Made by a program: the position numbers and the translations under genes. Positions 1 through 6,729 of a DNA stretch of 8,069 nucleotides are shown one piece after another. Source of the stretch: Pseudomonadota bacterium (GTDB lineage Bacteria; Pseudomonadota; Alphaproteobacteria; Micropepsales; Micropepsaceae); NCBI GenBank assembly GCA_021808875.1, contig JAKBAU010000161.1:1-8069 (forward strand), in the 5' to 3' direction. Below the pieces are notes generated by a model. It was not told the DNA's origin. It did not search any database and saw nothing but the letters and a program-made list of their open reading frames with translations. The number at the start of each line of letters is the position of its first letter. The stretch's first letter is position 1.

Positions 1-1
1 C

Positions 2-418
2 CTTCTCGCCCGCGTGGGTGTGACCGCAGATCTCGTGCTTGGCATCACGCTCAAGTGCGGTGCGGCCTATATCGGTGGATGCGGCGCGCACGCCTGTGCA
101 GATGGTGCCTATGAGATCGGCTACTGGCTGGCGCGGCCTTATTGGGGCTTTGGCTATGCCAGCGAGGCGGCACGGGCGGTTGTCAACTATGCCTTTGAGG
201 TGCTTCGCGCCACCTATCTGGAGGCCGGGTGGTTTGATGACAATCCGAACTCCGGACGGGTTCTGCAGAAGCTGGGGTTTGTGCCGGCGGGGGTCTCTTT
301 GCGCGACTGTCTGGCCCGCCGTGAACGCATCTTCTGCCACGACATGATCCTTGAACCGGCGATGCTGACTGCCCCGATTGGTGTCTCGCCGGTCGAAAGA
401 CGGTCGCTTCAGCCATGA
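2..418 (+). CDS. GNAT-family N-acetyltransferase (RimJ/RimL-like), 5' partial
   Basis: The reading frame is open from the window edge and ends at TGA 416-418. A GTG at 14 could initiate, but the frame continues in from upstream (Leu-Leu-Ala-Arg before it), so the true start is probably outside the window. The visible 138 residues are the C-terminal part of a GNAT fold. The segment RPYWGFGYASEA matches the acetyl-CoA pyrophosphate-binding loop (R/Q-x-x-G-x-G/A) and helix. The later stretch with NPNSGRVLQKLGF is the usual GNAT beta5/alpha4 signature (N-x-x-S-x-x-x-x-x-K-x-G-F). Family members transfer acetyl groups to protein N-termini, ribosomal proteins or small amines; the substrate cannot be told here. 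In many alphaproteobacteria a GNAT gene sits just ahead of obgE, downstream of rplU-rpmA, which fits this position. The last 18 or so residues, after the DMIL strand, look like an unconserved tail. Confidence 0.85.
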   Translation, partial: LLARVGVTADLVLGITLKCGAAYIGGCGAHACADGAYEIGYWLARPYWGFGYASEAARAVVNYAFEVLRATYLEAGWFDDNPNSGRVLQKLGFVPAGVSLRDCLARRERIFCHDMILEPAMLTAPIGVSPVERRSLQP

Positions 419-542
419 TAAGCATAGGTGCGCGGGTGGCGCGGCTATGCCATGTATCAGGCCGCTGGTACTCGGCAGCCGCGCGCCGGGGCAAAGCGCG
501 GCAGGATTGCCAGGGCCGGGATCACGCTGTCGCTGCAGATTG

Positions 543-547
543 AAGGA
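543..547 (+). promoter_or_regulatory. ribosome binding site of obgE
   Basis: AAGGA lies 6 bases ahead of ATG 554. It decides the obgE start: the frame is open back to GTG 428, but no comparable site precedes that codon, and the conserved Obg N-terminus begins exactly at 554. Confidence 0.65.
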
Positions 548-553
548 CGGATC

Positions 554-1591
554 ATGAAATTCCTCGACGTCGCAAAGGTGCATATCCGCTCGGGGAAGGG
601 CGGCAATGGCTGCGTGGCGTTCAGGCGCGAGAAATTCATCGAGTTCGGAGGCCCCTGGGGAGGCGATGGCGGACGCGGTGGCGATGTCTACGCCGAAGCG
701 GTTGCCAATCTCAACACCCTGATCGACTACCGCTATCAGCAGCATGTCTACGCCAAAAATGGCGAAGCTGGCATGGGCAAGCAGATGTCCGGGGCGGCTG
801 GTGCAGATGCTATTGTCAAGGTTCCGGTGGGAACCGAAATCTATGAGGAGGACGGAGAAAGCCTGATTGCTGATCTGACCGAGACCGGTCAACGCGTACT
901 GCTTGCCAGAGGGGGCAATGGCGGCTTCGGCAATGCACATTTCAAAAGCGCGACCAATCAGGCTCCGCGCCATGCCAATCCGGGTCAGCCCGGTGAGGAA
1001 AGGATCATTGTTCTGCAGCTCAAGCTGATTGCAGATGCTGGTCTCGTCGGTCTGCCCAATGCGGGAAAGTCGACCTTTTTGTCACGGGTTTCGGCCGCCC
1101 GTCCCAAGATTGCCGACTACCCGTTTACGACACTGACTCCGCAGCTGGGTGTCGTTGGCATCGACGAACGCGAATTCGTGCTTGCCGATCTGCCGGGTCT
1201 GATTGAAGGAGCCCATGGCGGTGTTGGCCTCGGTGATCGCTTTCTCGGCCATGCCGAGCGCTGCAGTGTCATCCTCCACCTGATTGACGCCACCCAGAGC
1301 AATATTGTCCGCGCCTACCGCACCATCCGGCATGAATTGGAAGCTTATGGACACGGTCTTGACCACAAGCGCGAAATTCTTGTGCTGAACAAAATCGATG
1401 CGCTCTCGAGCGCGGCCCTCAAGCGCAAGCGCGCCGCGCTCCAAAGGGCGAGTGGAAGCGATGTCTACGCGATGTCAGGGGTCAGCGGTGAGGGCGTGAA
1501 CGAGGTTGTACGCGTTATGGCTGGTGCGATCAGTGAGGCCCGTACTCTGCACCATGACAAAGAGCCAAATGTAAAGCGCTGGGCGCCATGA
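554..1591 (+). CDS. obgE: Obg/CgtA family GTPase, ribosome assembly
   Basis: Essential GTPase that binds the 50S subunit during late assembly and links growth and stress to ribosome maturation; it acts in the cytoplasm. The product is 345 residues, normal for alphaproteobacteria. Residues 1-158 form the glycine-rich Obg fold, starting [19 protein letters not shown]. The G domain follows with G1 GLPNAGKS (166-173), switch I PFTTLTP (190-196), G3 DLPG (212-215), G4 NKID (279-282) and a G5 region around SGVSGEG (308-314). The C-terminus ends in KRWAP, like other alphaproteobacterial Obg proteins that lack the long acidic tail of the E. coli protein. The start at 554 is supported by an AAGGA site and by the conserved N-terminus; an in-frame extension to 428 is possible but unconvincing. 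The stop overlaps the proB start (ATGA), so the two are likely translationally coupled. Confidence 0.97.
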   Translation: MKFLDVAKVHIRSGKGGNGCVAFRREKFIEFGGPWGGDGGRGGDVYAEAVANLNTLIDYRYQQHVYAKNGEAGMGKQMSGAAGADAIVKVPVGTEIYEEDGESLIADLTETGQRVLLARGGNGGFGNAHFKSATNQAPRHANPGQPGEERIIVLQLKLIADAGLVGLPNAGKSTFLSRVSAARPKIADYPFTTLTPQLGVVGIDEREFVLADLPGLIEGAHGGVGLGDRFLGHAERCSVILHLIDATQSNIVRAYRTIRHELEAYGHGLDHKREILVLNKIDALSSAALKRKRAALQRASGSDVYAMSGVSGEGVNEVVRVMAGAISEARTLHHDKEPNVKRWAP

Positions 1592-2721
1592 CGGATCTGT
1601 TCGCGCATTCAGCGTCCTCGCTTGTTCTCGTCAAGATCGGCTCGGCGCTCCTGATCGACGGACCAGGTGGTACCATGCGTCAGAATTGGCTCGATGGCAT
1701 GTGCGCAGACTTTGCCGAGCTGACGCGGCAAGGCCATCGGCTTGTGATCGTTTCTTCCGGAGCCATTGCGCTGGGTCGCTCTGCGCTTGGTCTGAGGCCG
1801 GGAGCTTTGCGGCTGGAAGAAAGTCAGGCCGCGGCGGCGGTCGGGCAGGTCAAGCTGGCGCAGGCCTGGGCCGAAGCGCTGGCACGGCAGAAATTGGTTG
1901 CCGCCCAGGTGTTGCTGACACTCGATGATACCGAGGAACGTCGCCGCTATTTGAATGCACGGGCCACGCTGTCGACCTTGCTGGAGCTCGGCGCGGTGGC
2001 AGTCATCAATGAAAACGACACCGTCGCGACTGCCGAGATCCGGTATGGCGACAATGACCGGCTGGCCGCCCGGGTGGCATCGATGATGGGCGCCGATGTC
2101 CTGATCCTGTTCTCGGATGTCGATGGTCTTTATAGCGCCAATCCGCACCGCGAACCGGACGCGCGTTTTATCGATGTCGTCGCGCAGATCACGCCCGAGA
2201 TTGAAGCCATGGCGGCTGGTTCGGTTTCAGGTTTGGGCCGTGGCGGCATGGCCTCAAAGATTGCGGCAGCGCGAATTGCGACGGCGGCGGGCTGCCAGGT
2301 CGTGATTGCCAAAGGGCAGGACCGTGCGCTGGAAAAATTGCGCGCGGGTGGCCGTCATACCCGCTTTCTGGCAACGACTTCGCCCTCCGCTGCGCGCAAG
2401 CGCTGGATTGCAGGCAGCCTGAAACCACAGGGAACACTGTATATCGACGCGGGAGCACTCGCGGCATTGCTGGCCGGCAAAAGTCTGCTGCCAGCTGGCG
2501 TTCGTGCAGTTGAGGGTGACTTCGCCCGCGGTGACGCCGTGTGCATTCTAGGACCGGATGGCCGCGAGGCGGGTCGCGGCCTCAGTGCCTATGGTGCCGA
2601 GGATGCCCGCGCCATCATAGGTCGGCACACGGACGAAATCCCCGAGATCCTTGGCTATCGCGGACGTGATGTCATGGTGCATCGCGATGATCTGGCTCTG
2701 AACGTGCAGGTTACGACATGA
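1588..2721 (+). CDS. proB: glutamate 5-kinase with PUA domain
   Basis: Catalyses ATP-dependent phosphorylation of glutamate to gamma-glutamyl phosphate, the first and usually feedback-controlled step of proline synthesis. The product is 377 residues, the full two-domain length. The amino acid kinase domain (about 12-265) shows VKIGSA with Lys16, SSGAIALG (56-63), NENDTV (141-146), YGDND (153-157), SDVDGLY (176-182) and the glycine-rich [12 protein letters not shown] (217-228). A PUA domain follows (about 280-360, beginning near GTLYIDAGA). ATG 1588 overlaps the obgE stop and the gene's own TGA overlaps the proA ATG, so it sits in the middle of a coupled operon with its pathway partner immediately downstream. 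Proline inhibition is expected from the family but cannot be read from the sequence. Confidence 0.97.
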   Translation: MTDLFAHSASSLVLVKIGSALLIDGPGGTMRQNWLDGMCADFAELTRQGHRLVIVSSGAIALGRSALGLRPGALRLEESQAAAAVGQVKLAQAWAEALARQKLVAAQVLLTLDDTEERRRYLNARATLSTLLELGAVAVINENDTVATAEIRYGDNDRLAARVASMMGADVLILFSDVDGLYSANPHREPDARFIDVVAQITPEIEAMAAGSVSGLGRGGMASKIAAARIATAAGCQVVIAKGQDRALEKLRAGGRHTRFLATTSPSAARKRWIAGSLKPQGTLYIDAGALAALLAGKSLLPAGVRAVEGDFARGDAVCILGPDGREAGRGLSAYGAEDARAIIGRHTDEIPEILGYRGRDVMVHRDDLALNVQVTT

Positions 2722-3977
2722 GTCTCGACGCCGAGATGCTGGCAATGGGTCACAGGGCGCGGACGGCGGCCGGACAATTGCGCGAGGCCCCGGCGACAAC
2801 CCGCAGCCGCGCGCTTGAAGCTGCGGCCCAATCGCTTTGTGACCACCGTGACGCCATTCTGGACGCCAATGCCCGAGATCTTGATGCGGCCCAAGCTATG
2901 AGGCTGTCAGCGCCGGTCCTGGATCGGTTACGCCTTGACCCCGTGCGTCTGGAAGCGATGGCCAGTGGTGTTGCGGCGATCGCCAGACAGCCCGATCCTG
3001 TTGGTCAAACTTTGGCAGAGTGGTCGCGACCCAATGGCCTCACCATCACACGGATGACAACACCGATCGGTGTCATTGGCGTGATCTATGAAAGCCGGCC
3101 CAATGTTACAGCCGACGCTGCCGCGCTGTGCCTCAAGTCGGCGAATGCGGCGATCCTGCGCTGCGGATCCGAAGCCCGCGAAAGCGCGCGCGCTATTCAT
3201 GCGGCATTCGTTGCCGGGGTTGCGGCCAGCGCCTTGCCACCTTCAGCCGTCCAATTGGTCGCCGTACCGAGCCGGGACGCAGTTGGCCTGATGTTGCGGG
3301 GGCTTGAGGGCAATCTTGATCTGATCGTGCCTCGTGGCGGAAAATCCCTTACCGCGCGGGTGATGGCCGATGCCCGCGTACCGGTGCTGGCCCACCTGGA
3401 GGGTCTTGTGCATATCTATCTGCACGAAGCCGCCGATATCGCGAAAGCGCGTGCACTGGTGCACAACGCCAAGATGCGCCGCACCGGGATCTGTGGTGCC
3501 GTTGAGACCTTGCTAATTGACCGGTCGGTTCTGTCTACGCTCGGGGCAGCGGTGCTCAAAGAGCTTGCGGCCTCTGGCTGCCAGATCCGCGGTGATGCGG
3601 CGGTCTGCGAGCGTATCACCGAGGCGGTGCCGGCCAGTGAGGAAGACTGGCGTACCGAATATCTGGATGCGATCATTGCGGTACGTTGTGTCGATGGACT
3701 GAAGGACGCAATCGCCCATATCGAGCGCTACGGTTCGCAGCACACGGACTGCATCGTTACGGAAGATGCAGCGGTGGCCGAGGAGTTTTTGCGCAAGGTG
3801 GATTCGGCAATCGTCATGTGGAATGCGTCGACGCAGTTTGCCGATGGCGGCGAATTTGGCATGGGTGCCGAAATTGGCATCGCCACGGGCCGACTGCATG
3901 CCCGTGGTCCGGTTGGCGCTGAGCAGCTGGTCAGCTTCAAATATGTGGTTCGTGGGGATGGTCAATGCCGTGAGTGA
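2718..3977 (+). CDS. proA: gamma-glutamyl phosphate reductase
   Basis: NADPH-dependent reduction of gamma-glutamyl phosphate to glutamate 5-semialdehyde, the second step of proline synthesis; it probably works with the ProB product of the preceding gene. The product is 419 residues, the usual length for this aldehyde-dehydrogenase-fold enzyme. Visible motifs are [17 protein letters not shown] (115-131), [10 protein letters not shown] (202-211), HLEGL (226-230) and the catalytic region [17 protein letters not shown] (250-266), with the nucleophile Cys259 in the expected place. Late motifs EYGSQHTD-like (here ERYGSQHTD) and [17 protein letters not shown] are also present. Where many homologues have a Cys after HLEGL (HLEGLCH), this one has Val (HLEGLVH); that is not the catalytic cysteine. 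The start overlaps the proB stop (ATGA). The 3' end overlaps the nadD start region. Confidence 0.97.
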   Translation: MSLDAEMLAMGHRARTAAGQLREAPATTRSRALEAAAQSLCDHRDAILDANARDLDAAQAMRLSAPVLDRLRLDPVRLEAMASGVAAIARQPDPVGQTLAEWSRPNGLTITRMTTPIGVIGVIYESRPNVTADAAALCLKSANAAILRCGSEARESARAIHAAFVAGVAASALPPSAVQLVAVPSRDAVGLMLRGLEGNLDLIVPRGGKSLTARVMADARVPVLAHLEGLVHIYLHEAADIAKARALVHNAKMRRTGICGAVETLLIDRSVLSTLGAAVLKELAASGCQIRGDAAVCERITEAVPASEEDWRTEYLDAIIAVRCVDGLKDAIAHIERYGSQHTDCIVTEDAAVAEEFLRKVDSAIVMWNASTQFADGGEFGMGAEIGIATGRLHARGPVGAEQLVSFKYVVRGDGQCRE

Positions 3978-4584
3978 ATTGCTCCCCCCAGGTCCGGTCG
4001 CTGAGGGACTGCGTATCGGTCTTCTGGGCGGCTCCTTCAACCCGGCCCATGCTGGCCATGTTCATATCACTGAGGTTGGCCTGAGGAGGCTGGGTCTCGA
4101 TTATGTCTGGTGGCTGGTGACGCCACAAAATCCGTTGAAGGCCGTCCGTGGCATGGCACCTTTGGCGCAGCGCCTTGCTGATGCCAAGGCACTCTGCTCT
4201 CATCCGAGAGTCGTCATCACCGATCTGGAGCAGCGTCTGGGCACGCGCTTCACGGTCGATATTCTGAGGCGCTTGCAGCAGCGTTTTGCCGGGGTCCATT
4301 TTGTCTGGCTGATGGGCAGTGACAATCTGGAGCAATTCCATCGCTGGCGGGACTGGCAGAGAATCATGCGTCTGGTGCCAGTTGCCGTCATCATCCGTCC
4401 CGGCTCGAGCCTGGCCGCCTTGCGCGCACCTGCGGCGCAGCGGTTTTTGCGGTCCCGCGTTTTTACCCCTAGGGGCTTTGCGCTGCGCCGGCCGCCCGCC
4501 TTGATCGTGCTGGACGGGCCACGCCACCCTCTGAGCGCGAGCGCCATCCGCGCCCGTCGTTTGGTGGGGGCAAGCCCTCCGTGA
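3958..4584 (+). CDS. nadD: nicotinate-nucleotide adenylyltransferase
   Basis: Transfers AMP from ATP to nicotinate mononucleotide to make deamido-NAD, a central step of NAD synthesis. The product is about 208 residues, typical of the family. The nucleotidyltransferase signature GGSFNPAHAGH (24-34) contains the HxGH pair His31 and His34. LMGSDNL (118-124), FHRWRDW (127-133) and the C-terminal SASAIRAR (193-200, the ISSTxIR-like motif) complete the active site. The start is uncertain. ATG 3958 overlaps proA by 20 bases with no spaced Shine-Dalgarno. GTG 3970 overlaps by 8 bases and has GGGGATGG 8 bases upstream. Both leave the conserved core intact, because the first strand starts around residue 18. 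The frame is open further upstream inside proA, but that stretch is only the proA shadow. Translation is probably coupled to proA. Confidence 0.95.
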   Translation: MVNAVSELLPPGPVAEGLRIGLLGGSFNPAHAGHVHITEVGLRRLGLDYVWWLVTPQNPLKAVRGMAPLAQRLADAKALCSHPRVVITDLEQRLGTRFTVDILRRLQQRFAGVHFVWLMGSDNLEQFHRWRDWQRIMRLVPVAVIIRPGSSLAALRAPAAQRFLRSRVFTPRGFALRRPPALIVLDGPRHPLSASAIRARRLVGASPP

Positions 4585-4588
4585 TAAA

Positions 4589-5110
4589 TTGAATCCGCTA
4601 ACAGGGAGATCCAAGCTGATACGTCCAAAATCCGCACGACCGGCCAAACGCGTACGTGCCAAAACGACGTCGGCCAAGCCGGCCGCCACACCCAAAGGTA
4701 AGGCAGCACCAAAGCGGTCCGCCGCCTCCTCTCCAAAGCGCAAATCCTCTCCCAAAAAGGCCGCGACGGCGGAGGCTGGGCTCCTGGCCTTGGTTCGTGC
4801 CTCACTGGAAGACGACAAGGCGGAGGATATTGTGGTCATCGATCTTGCTGGGCGCTCGTCGCTGACCGATGCGCTGGTGATTGCAAGCGGTCGCTCGTCG
4901 CGCCATGTCGCTGCCACCGCCGAACATCTGGTCAGACGCCTCAAGGAAGCCGGTTATGGTACGCGGCCTACCGATGGCCTGGCACAAGGTGATTGGGTCC
5001 TCGTTGATGCTGGCGATGTCATTGTGCATCTGTTCCGCCCAGAGGTGCGACAGTACTATGACCTTGAAGGCATGTGGCAGGTGCCTGAGCCCGAACGTGC
5101 GGCGCACTAG
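4589..5110 (+). CDS. rsfS: ribosome silencing factor RsfS (Iojap/DUF143 family) with basic N-terminal extension
   Basis: Binds ribosomal protein uL14 (L14) on the 50S subunit and blocks subunit joining when growth slows. The conserved domain runs from about residue 66 to 164, with DDKAEDIVVIDLAG (75-88), LVIASGRSSRHVAATAEHL (96-114), DWVLVDAGDVIVHLFRPEVRQYYDLEGMW (135-163) and a short tail. Ahead of it lie about 58 residues very rich in Lys, Ala, Pro and Ser, a low-complexity basic tail that is probably disordered. The start is unclear. The frame has no ATG or GTG upstream of the core; the available codons are TTG 4589 (used here, no good ribosome site, 4 bases after the nadD stop), CTG 4616 (good AGGGAG spacing) and TTG 4790 (would remove the tail, no evident ribosome site). 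It is packed between nadD and rlmH, the usual alphaproteobacterial neighbourhood. Confidence 0.9.
   Translation: MNPLTGRSKLIRPKSARPAKRVRAKTTSAKPAATPKGKAAPKRSAASSPKRKSSPKKAATAEAGLLALVRASLEDDKAEDIVVIDLAGRSSLTDALVIASGRSSRHVAATAEHLVRRLKEAGYGTRPTDGLAQGDWVLVDAGDVIVHLFRPEVRQYYDLEGMWQVPEPERAAH
4603..4608 (+). promoter_or_regulatory. possible rsfS ribosome binding site pointing to an unusual start
   Basis: AGGGAG is the best Shine-Dalgarno match near the rsfS 5' end. It lies inside the frame that begins at TTG 4589 and is spaced 7 bases from CTG 4616 and 10 bases from ATA 4619. There is no in-frame ATG or GTG at the expected distance, so it either marks a rare start codon or is coincidental. Confidence 0.35.
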
Positions 5111-5113
5111 GCC

Positions 5114-5593
5114 ATGCGCTTGACGATTGCCGCGGTAGGACATGGGCGTGGTACCCCCGAGGCCACCCTGTGCGATGACTTCATCGGACGGGCGCGGGCA
5201 CTCGGCCGTCAGGCAGGCATCACCCAGATCGCGCTTGAGGAAGTGCCGGTCTCCAAGCTGCGTGAGGGACGGGCCCGCAGGGTTGAAGAGGCCGAGCGGT
5301 TGGCCCGCAAGATACCTCCTGGGGCCCATGTCATTGTGCTTGATCCGCGCGGTACCAACACGACAAGCCAGAGTTTTGCCGAACAACTTTCCGGGCTCTG
5401 CAATGCGGCCAGTCGTGATCTTGTGTTTGTGATTGGGGGGCCAGATGGCCTTCCCCCGGACGCCTTCGGGTCAGCTCAAACTCTTGCCTTCGGGGCTCAA
5501 ACCTGGCCGCATCTTTTGGTCCGCGCCATGCTGTGCGAGCAGATCTATCGCGGTTTGACCATTCTCTGCCGCCATCCCTACCACCGGGCGTGA
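5114..5593 (+). CDS. rlmH: 23S rRNA (pseudouridine1915-N3)-methyltransferase
   Basis: SPOUT-class methyltransferase that methylates pseudouridine 1915 in helix 69 of 23S rRNA on assembled 70S ribosomes, using S-adenosylmethionine. The product is 159 residues, the family's normal size. It shows the N-terminal MRLTIAAVGHG strand, the VIVLDPRG segment (73-80; LDxRG is typical), FVIGGPDG (105-112) in the cofactor-binding knot, and the diagnostic C-terminus with TWPHLLVRAMLCEQIYR (130-146) and HPYHRA (154-159). ATG 5114 starts 3 bases after the rsfS stop, and its only upstream purine stretch (TAGG) overlaps that stop, so translation is probably coupled. It is the last gene of the tightly packed + strand block. 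The stop TGA 5591-5593 is part of the CtrA-like box for the next gene. Confidence 0.97.
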   Translation: MRLTIAAVGHGRGTPEATLCDDFIGRARALGRQAGITQIALEEVPVSKLREGRARRVEEAERLARKIPPGAHVIVLDPRGTNTTSQSFAEQLSGLCNAASRDLVFVIGGPDGLPPDAFGSAQTLAFGAQTWPHLLVRAMLCEQIYRGLTILCRHPYHRA

Positions 5594-5607
5594 ACCTGAT
5601 TTTAACC
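5591..5607 (+). promoter_or_regulatory. CtrA-like binding site upstream of fliX
   Basis: TGAA-CCTGATT-TTAACC fits the full CtrA box TTAA-N7-TTAAC with one mismatch (second base of the left half), and its right half extends to TTAACCAT. It overlaps the rlmH stop and lies 42 bases before the fliX ATG, a suitable place for a promoter-proximal activator site. CtrA activates early (class II) flagellar genes in Caulobacter; use of this site here is inferred from the match and its position. No sigma54 -24/-12 element was seen in the same gap. Confidence 0.6.
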
Positions 5608-5649
5608 ATAGGGGACGATGGTAGGGCTTGAAGGGCGGGAGTAGCGCCT

Positions 5650-6081
5650 ATGGACATTGCTGGAACTGGACGGCTTGATCGTACCCGTGCAGCGGCCAAG
5701 GCCCGCAGCGCCTCTGGCGCGTCAGCGGGCAGCTTTTCGCTGGCCGCGGGCGATACGCCTCAAACCACGCTCGTCCGCGGTGCGGCGCCATTGGCCGCGC
5801 TCGATTCAATCCTCGCACTGCAGGGTGTCGATGATGCGACCACGGGGCGCTCCAAAGGGCTGGCACGGGGCCAGCAGCTCCTGGAGGTGCTGGATGAACT
5901 GCATGAGGGCTTGCTGAGTGGCACCTTGCCGAGAACCACACTGCAGCGCCTGGCGAGGGCTATCTCCATCCGGTCCGATCATTTCAGCGATCCGCAGCTC
6001 CAGCCGGTTCTGGACGAAATCGAGCTCCGTGCCCAGGTCGAGCTGGCCAAACTGGAAATGGCTGAACAGAAAGCGGCCTGA
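5650..6081 (+). CDS. fliX: flagellar assembly regulator FliX
   Basis: FliX is a class II flagellar protein of alphaproteobacteria. In Caulobacter it couples early basal-body assembly to transcription of later genes by acting on the sigma54 activator FlbD. The product is 143 residues, close to the known family length. The N-terminus (1-45) is a variable Ala/Ser/Gly/Thr-rich segment beginning MDIAGTGRLDRTRAAAKARS. The conserved part starts near LAALDSILALQGVDD (48-62), continues with a helical region around GQQLLEVLDELHEGLLSG (74-91), and ends with DPQLQPVLDEIELRAQVELAKLE (114-136), the most recognisable FliX stretch. There is no signal peptide or membrane segment. GGGAG (5637-5641) lies 8 bases ahead of ATG 5650. 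A CtrA-like box lies upstream. In Caulobacter fliX is divergent from flgI; here the upstream neighbour is rlmH, on the same strand. Confidence 0.9.
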   Translation: MDIAGTGRLDRTRAAAKARSASGASAGSFSLAAGDTPQTTLVRGAAPLAALDSILALQGVDDATTGRSKGLARGQQLLEVLDELHEGLLSGTLPRTTLQRLARAISIRSDHFSDPQLQPVLDEIELRAQVELAKLEMAEQKAA

Positions 6082-6117
6082 TCCTGCACGGGCCACGGCG
6101 CGAATCTCCTTTTCTGA

Positions 6118-6146
6118 TTGAACCCTTAGGTGGGCCCCTGTATAAG
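6118..6146 (+). promoter_or_regulatory. sigma70-type promoter of dksA
   Basis: TTGAAC (6118-6123) and TATAAG (6141-6146) are separated by exactly 17 bases, close to the housekeeping consensus. Transcription would begin near 6152-6154, which leaves a leader of about 35 bases before ATG 6189 but almost none before ATG 6159; this favours the 6189 start. The -35 box is 36 bases downstream of the fliX stop, so dksA can be expressed independently of fliX. Confidence 0.6.
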
Positions 6147-6188
6147 GCGCGCGCTCGAATGGCGCGATTTAACTTTCGGGGTGTGTCC

Positions 6189-6605
6189 ATGGGTATAGAA
6201 CTTCCGCCCGGCTATCGGCCGTCGGAACGTGAACCCTTCATGAATGAAAAGCAGCGGGAATATTTCCGCCGTAAGTTGACAGGCTGGAAGGAGGAGATCC
6301 TCCGTGAAAGCCGGGAAACCATCCAGAATCTTCAAACCGAGACCACGCCCAATGCCGATCTGGCAGATCGGGCGGCAACCGAGGCCGAGCGTCAGCTCGA
6401 GCTGCGCACCCGTGACCGCCAGCGCAAGCTGATTGCCAAAATCGATTCTGCGCTGCGCCGCCTCGAGGACGGGTCCTACGGCTTTTGTGAGGAAACCGGC
6501 GAGCCGATCGGCCTCAAGCGTCTTGAAGTGCGACCGATCGCAACTCTGTCGATCGAAGCCCAGGAGCGTCACGAGCGCCGCGAGAAGGTCTATCGGGACG
6601 ATTAG
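6189..6605 (+). CDS. dksA: DksA/TraR family RNA polymerase-binding factor, single-cysteine type
   Basis: DksA enters the RNA polymerase secondary channel and, with ppGpp, adjusts transcription of rRNA and biosynthetic genes during starvation. The product is 138 residues from ATG 6189. PSEREPFMNEKQREYF (11-26) leads into the coiled coil. DLADRA at the tip (57-62) keeps the D-x-x-D-x-A pattern needed for activity in E. coli. LELRTRDRQRKLIAKI (70-85) and the globular C-domain follow. Of the four zinc-finger cysteines only the first remains (Cys100 in YGFCEETGEPIG); the other positions are Thr103, Ser121 and Ala124. Single-cysteine DksA proteins are known in alphaproteobacteria (Rhodobacter sphaeroides), so this is a lineage trait and not decay. 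GGGGTG (6178-6183) precedes the start. ATG 6159 is in frame but too close to the predicted transcription start. It lies between fliX and the convergent flgH. Confidence 0.93.
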   Translation: MGIELPPGYRPSEREPFMNEKQREYFRRKLTGWKEEILRESRETIQNLQTETTPNADLADRAATEAERQLELRTRDRQRKLIAKIDSALRRLEDGSYGFCEETGEPIGLKRLEVRPIATLSIEAQERHERREKVYRDD

Positions 6606-6695
6606 ACCGCGCAGGCCCTGCCCCGGCGAAGCGGATGAAGGGGGGAGGGCTCGCCAACGTGCCCACCTGCGGCCCTTACGTGCACCGGCCCCGGC

Positions 6696-6729
6696 AAAAA
6701 AATGGCCGGACCTTTGTGGTCCGGCCATT
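6696..6729 (-). terminator. rho-independent terminator of the flgA-flgH transcript
   Basis: A perfect 12-bp inverted repeat, AATGGCCGGACC / GGTCCGGCCATT (6701-6712 and 6718-6729), encloses a 5-base loop. On the - strand it is followed by an uninterrupted T run made of the stem's last two bases plus 6700-6696, and it begins 22 bases past the flgH stop. On the + strand the stem is followed by ACCTGGAAT without a T run, so it should terminate mainly the flagellar transcript. Confidence 0.9.

Noticed and set aside
478..502. GC-rich hairpin GCCGCGC / GCGCGGC before obgE
   Set aside because: The stem is only 7 bp with an 11-base loop and no T run; such repeats are common by chance in DNA of this composition, so it is not called as a terminator or attenuator.
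3937..4944. A 335-codon open frame on the - strand opposite nadD and rsfS
   Set aside because: It runs antisense through two well-supported genes, shows no recognisable domain, and is rich in Arg/Pro/Ala/Gln as expected for a shadow frame in GC-rich coding DNA.
6169..6174. TTAACT in the dksA leader as a second CtrA site
   Set aside because: There is no matching TTAA half 7 bases upstream and the base after TTAAC departs from the extended TTAACC motif; only the fliX site has both halves.
6126..6728. A 200-codon open frame on the - strand opposite dksA
   Set aside because: It begins inside the flgH terminator hairpin and runs antisense across the whole of dksA; no ribosome site or domain supports it.
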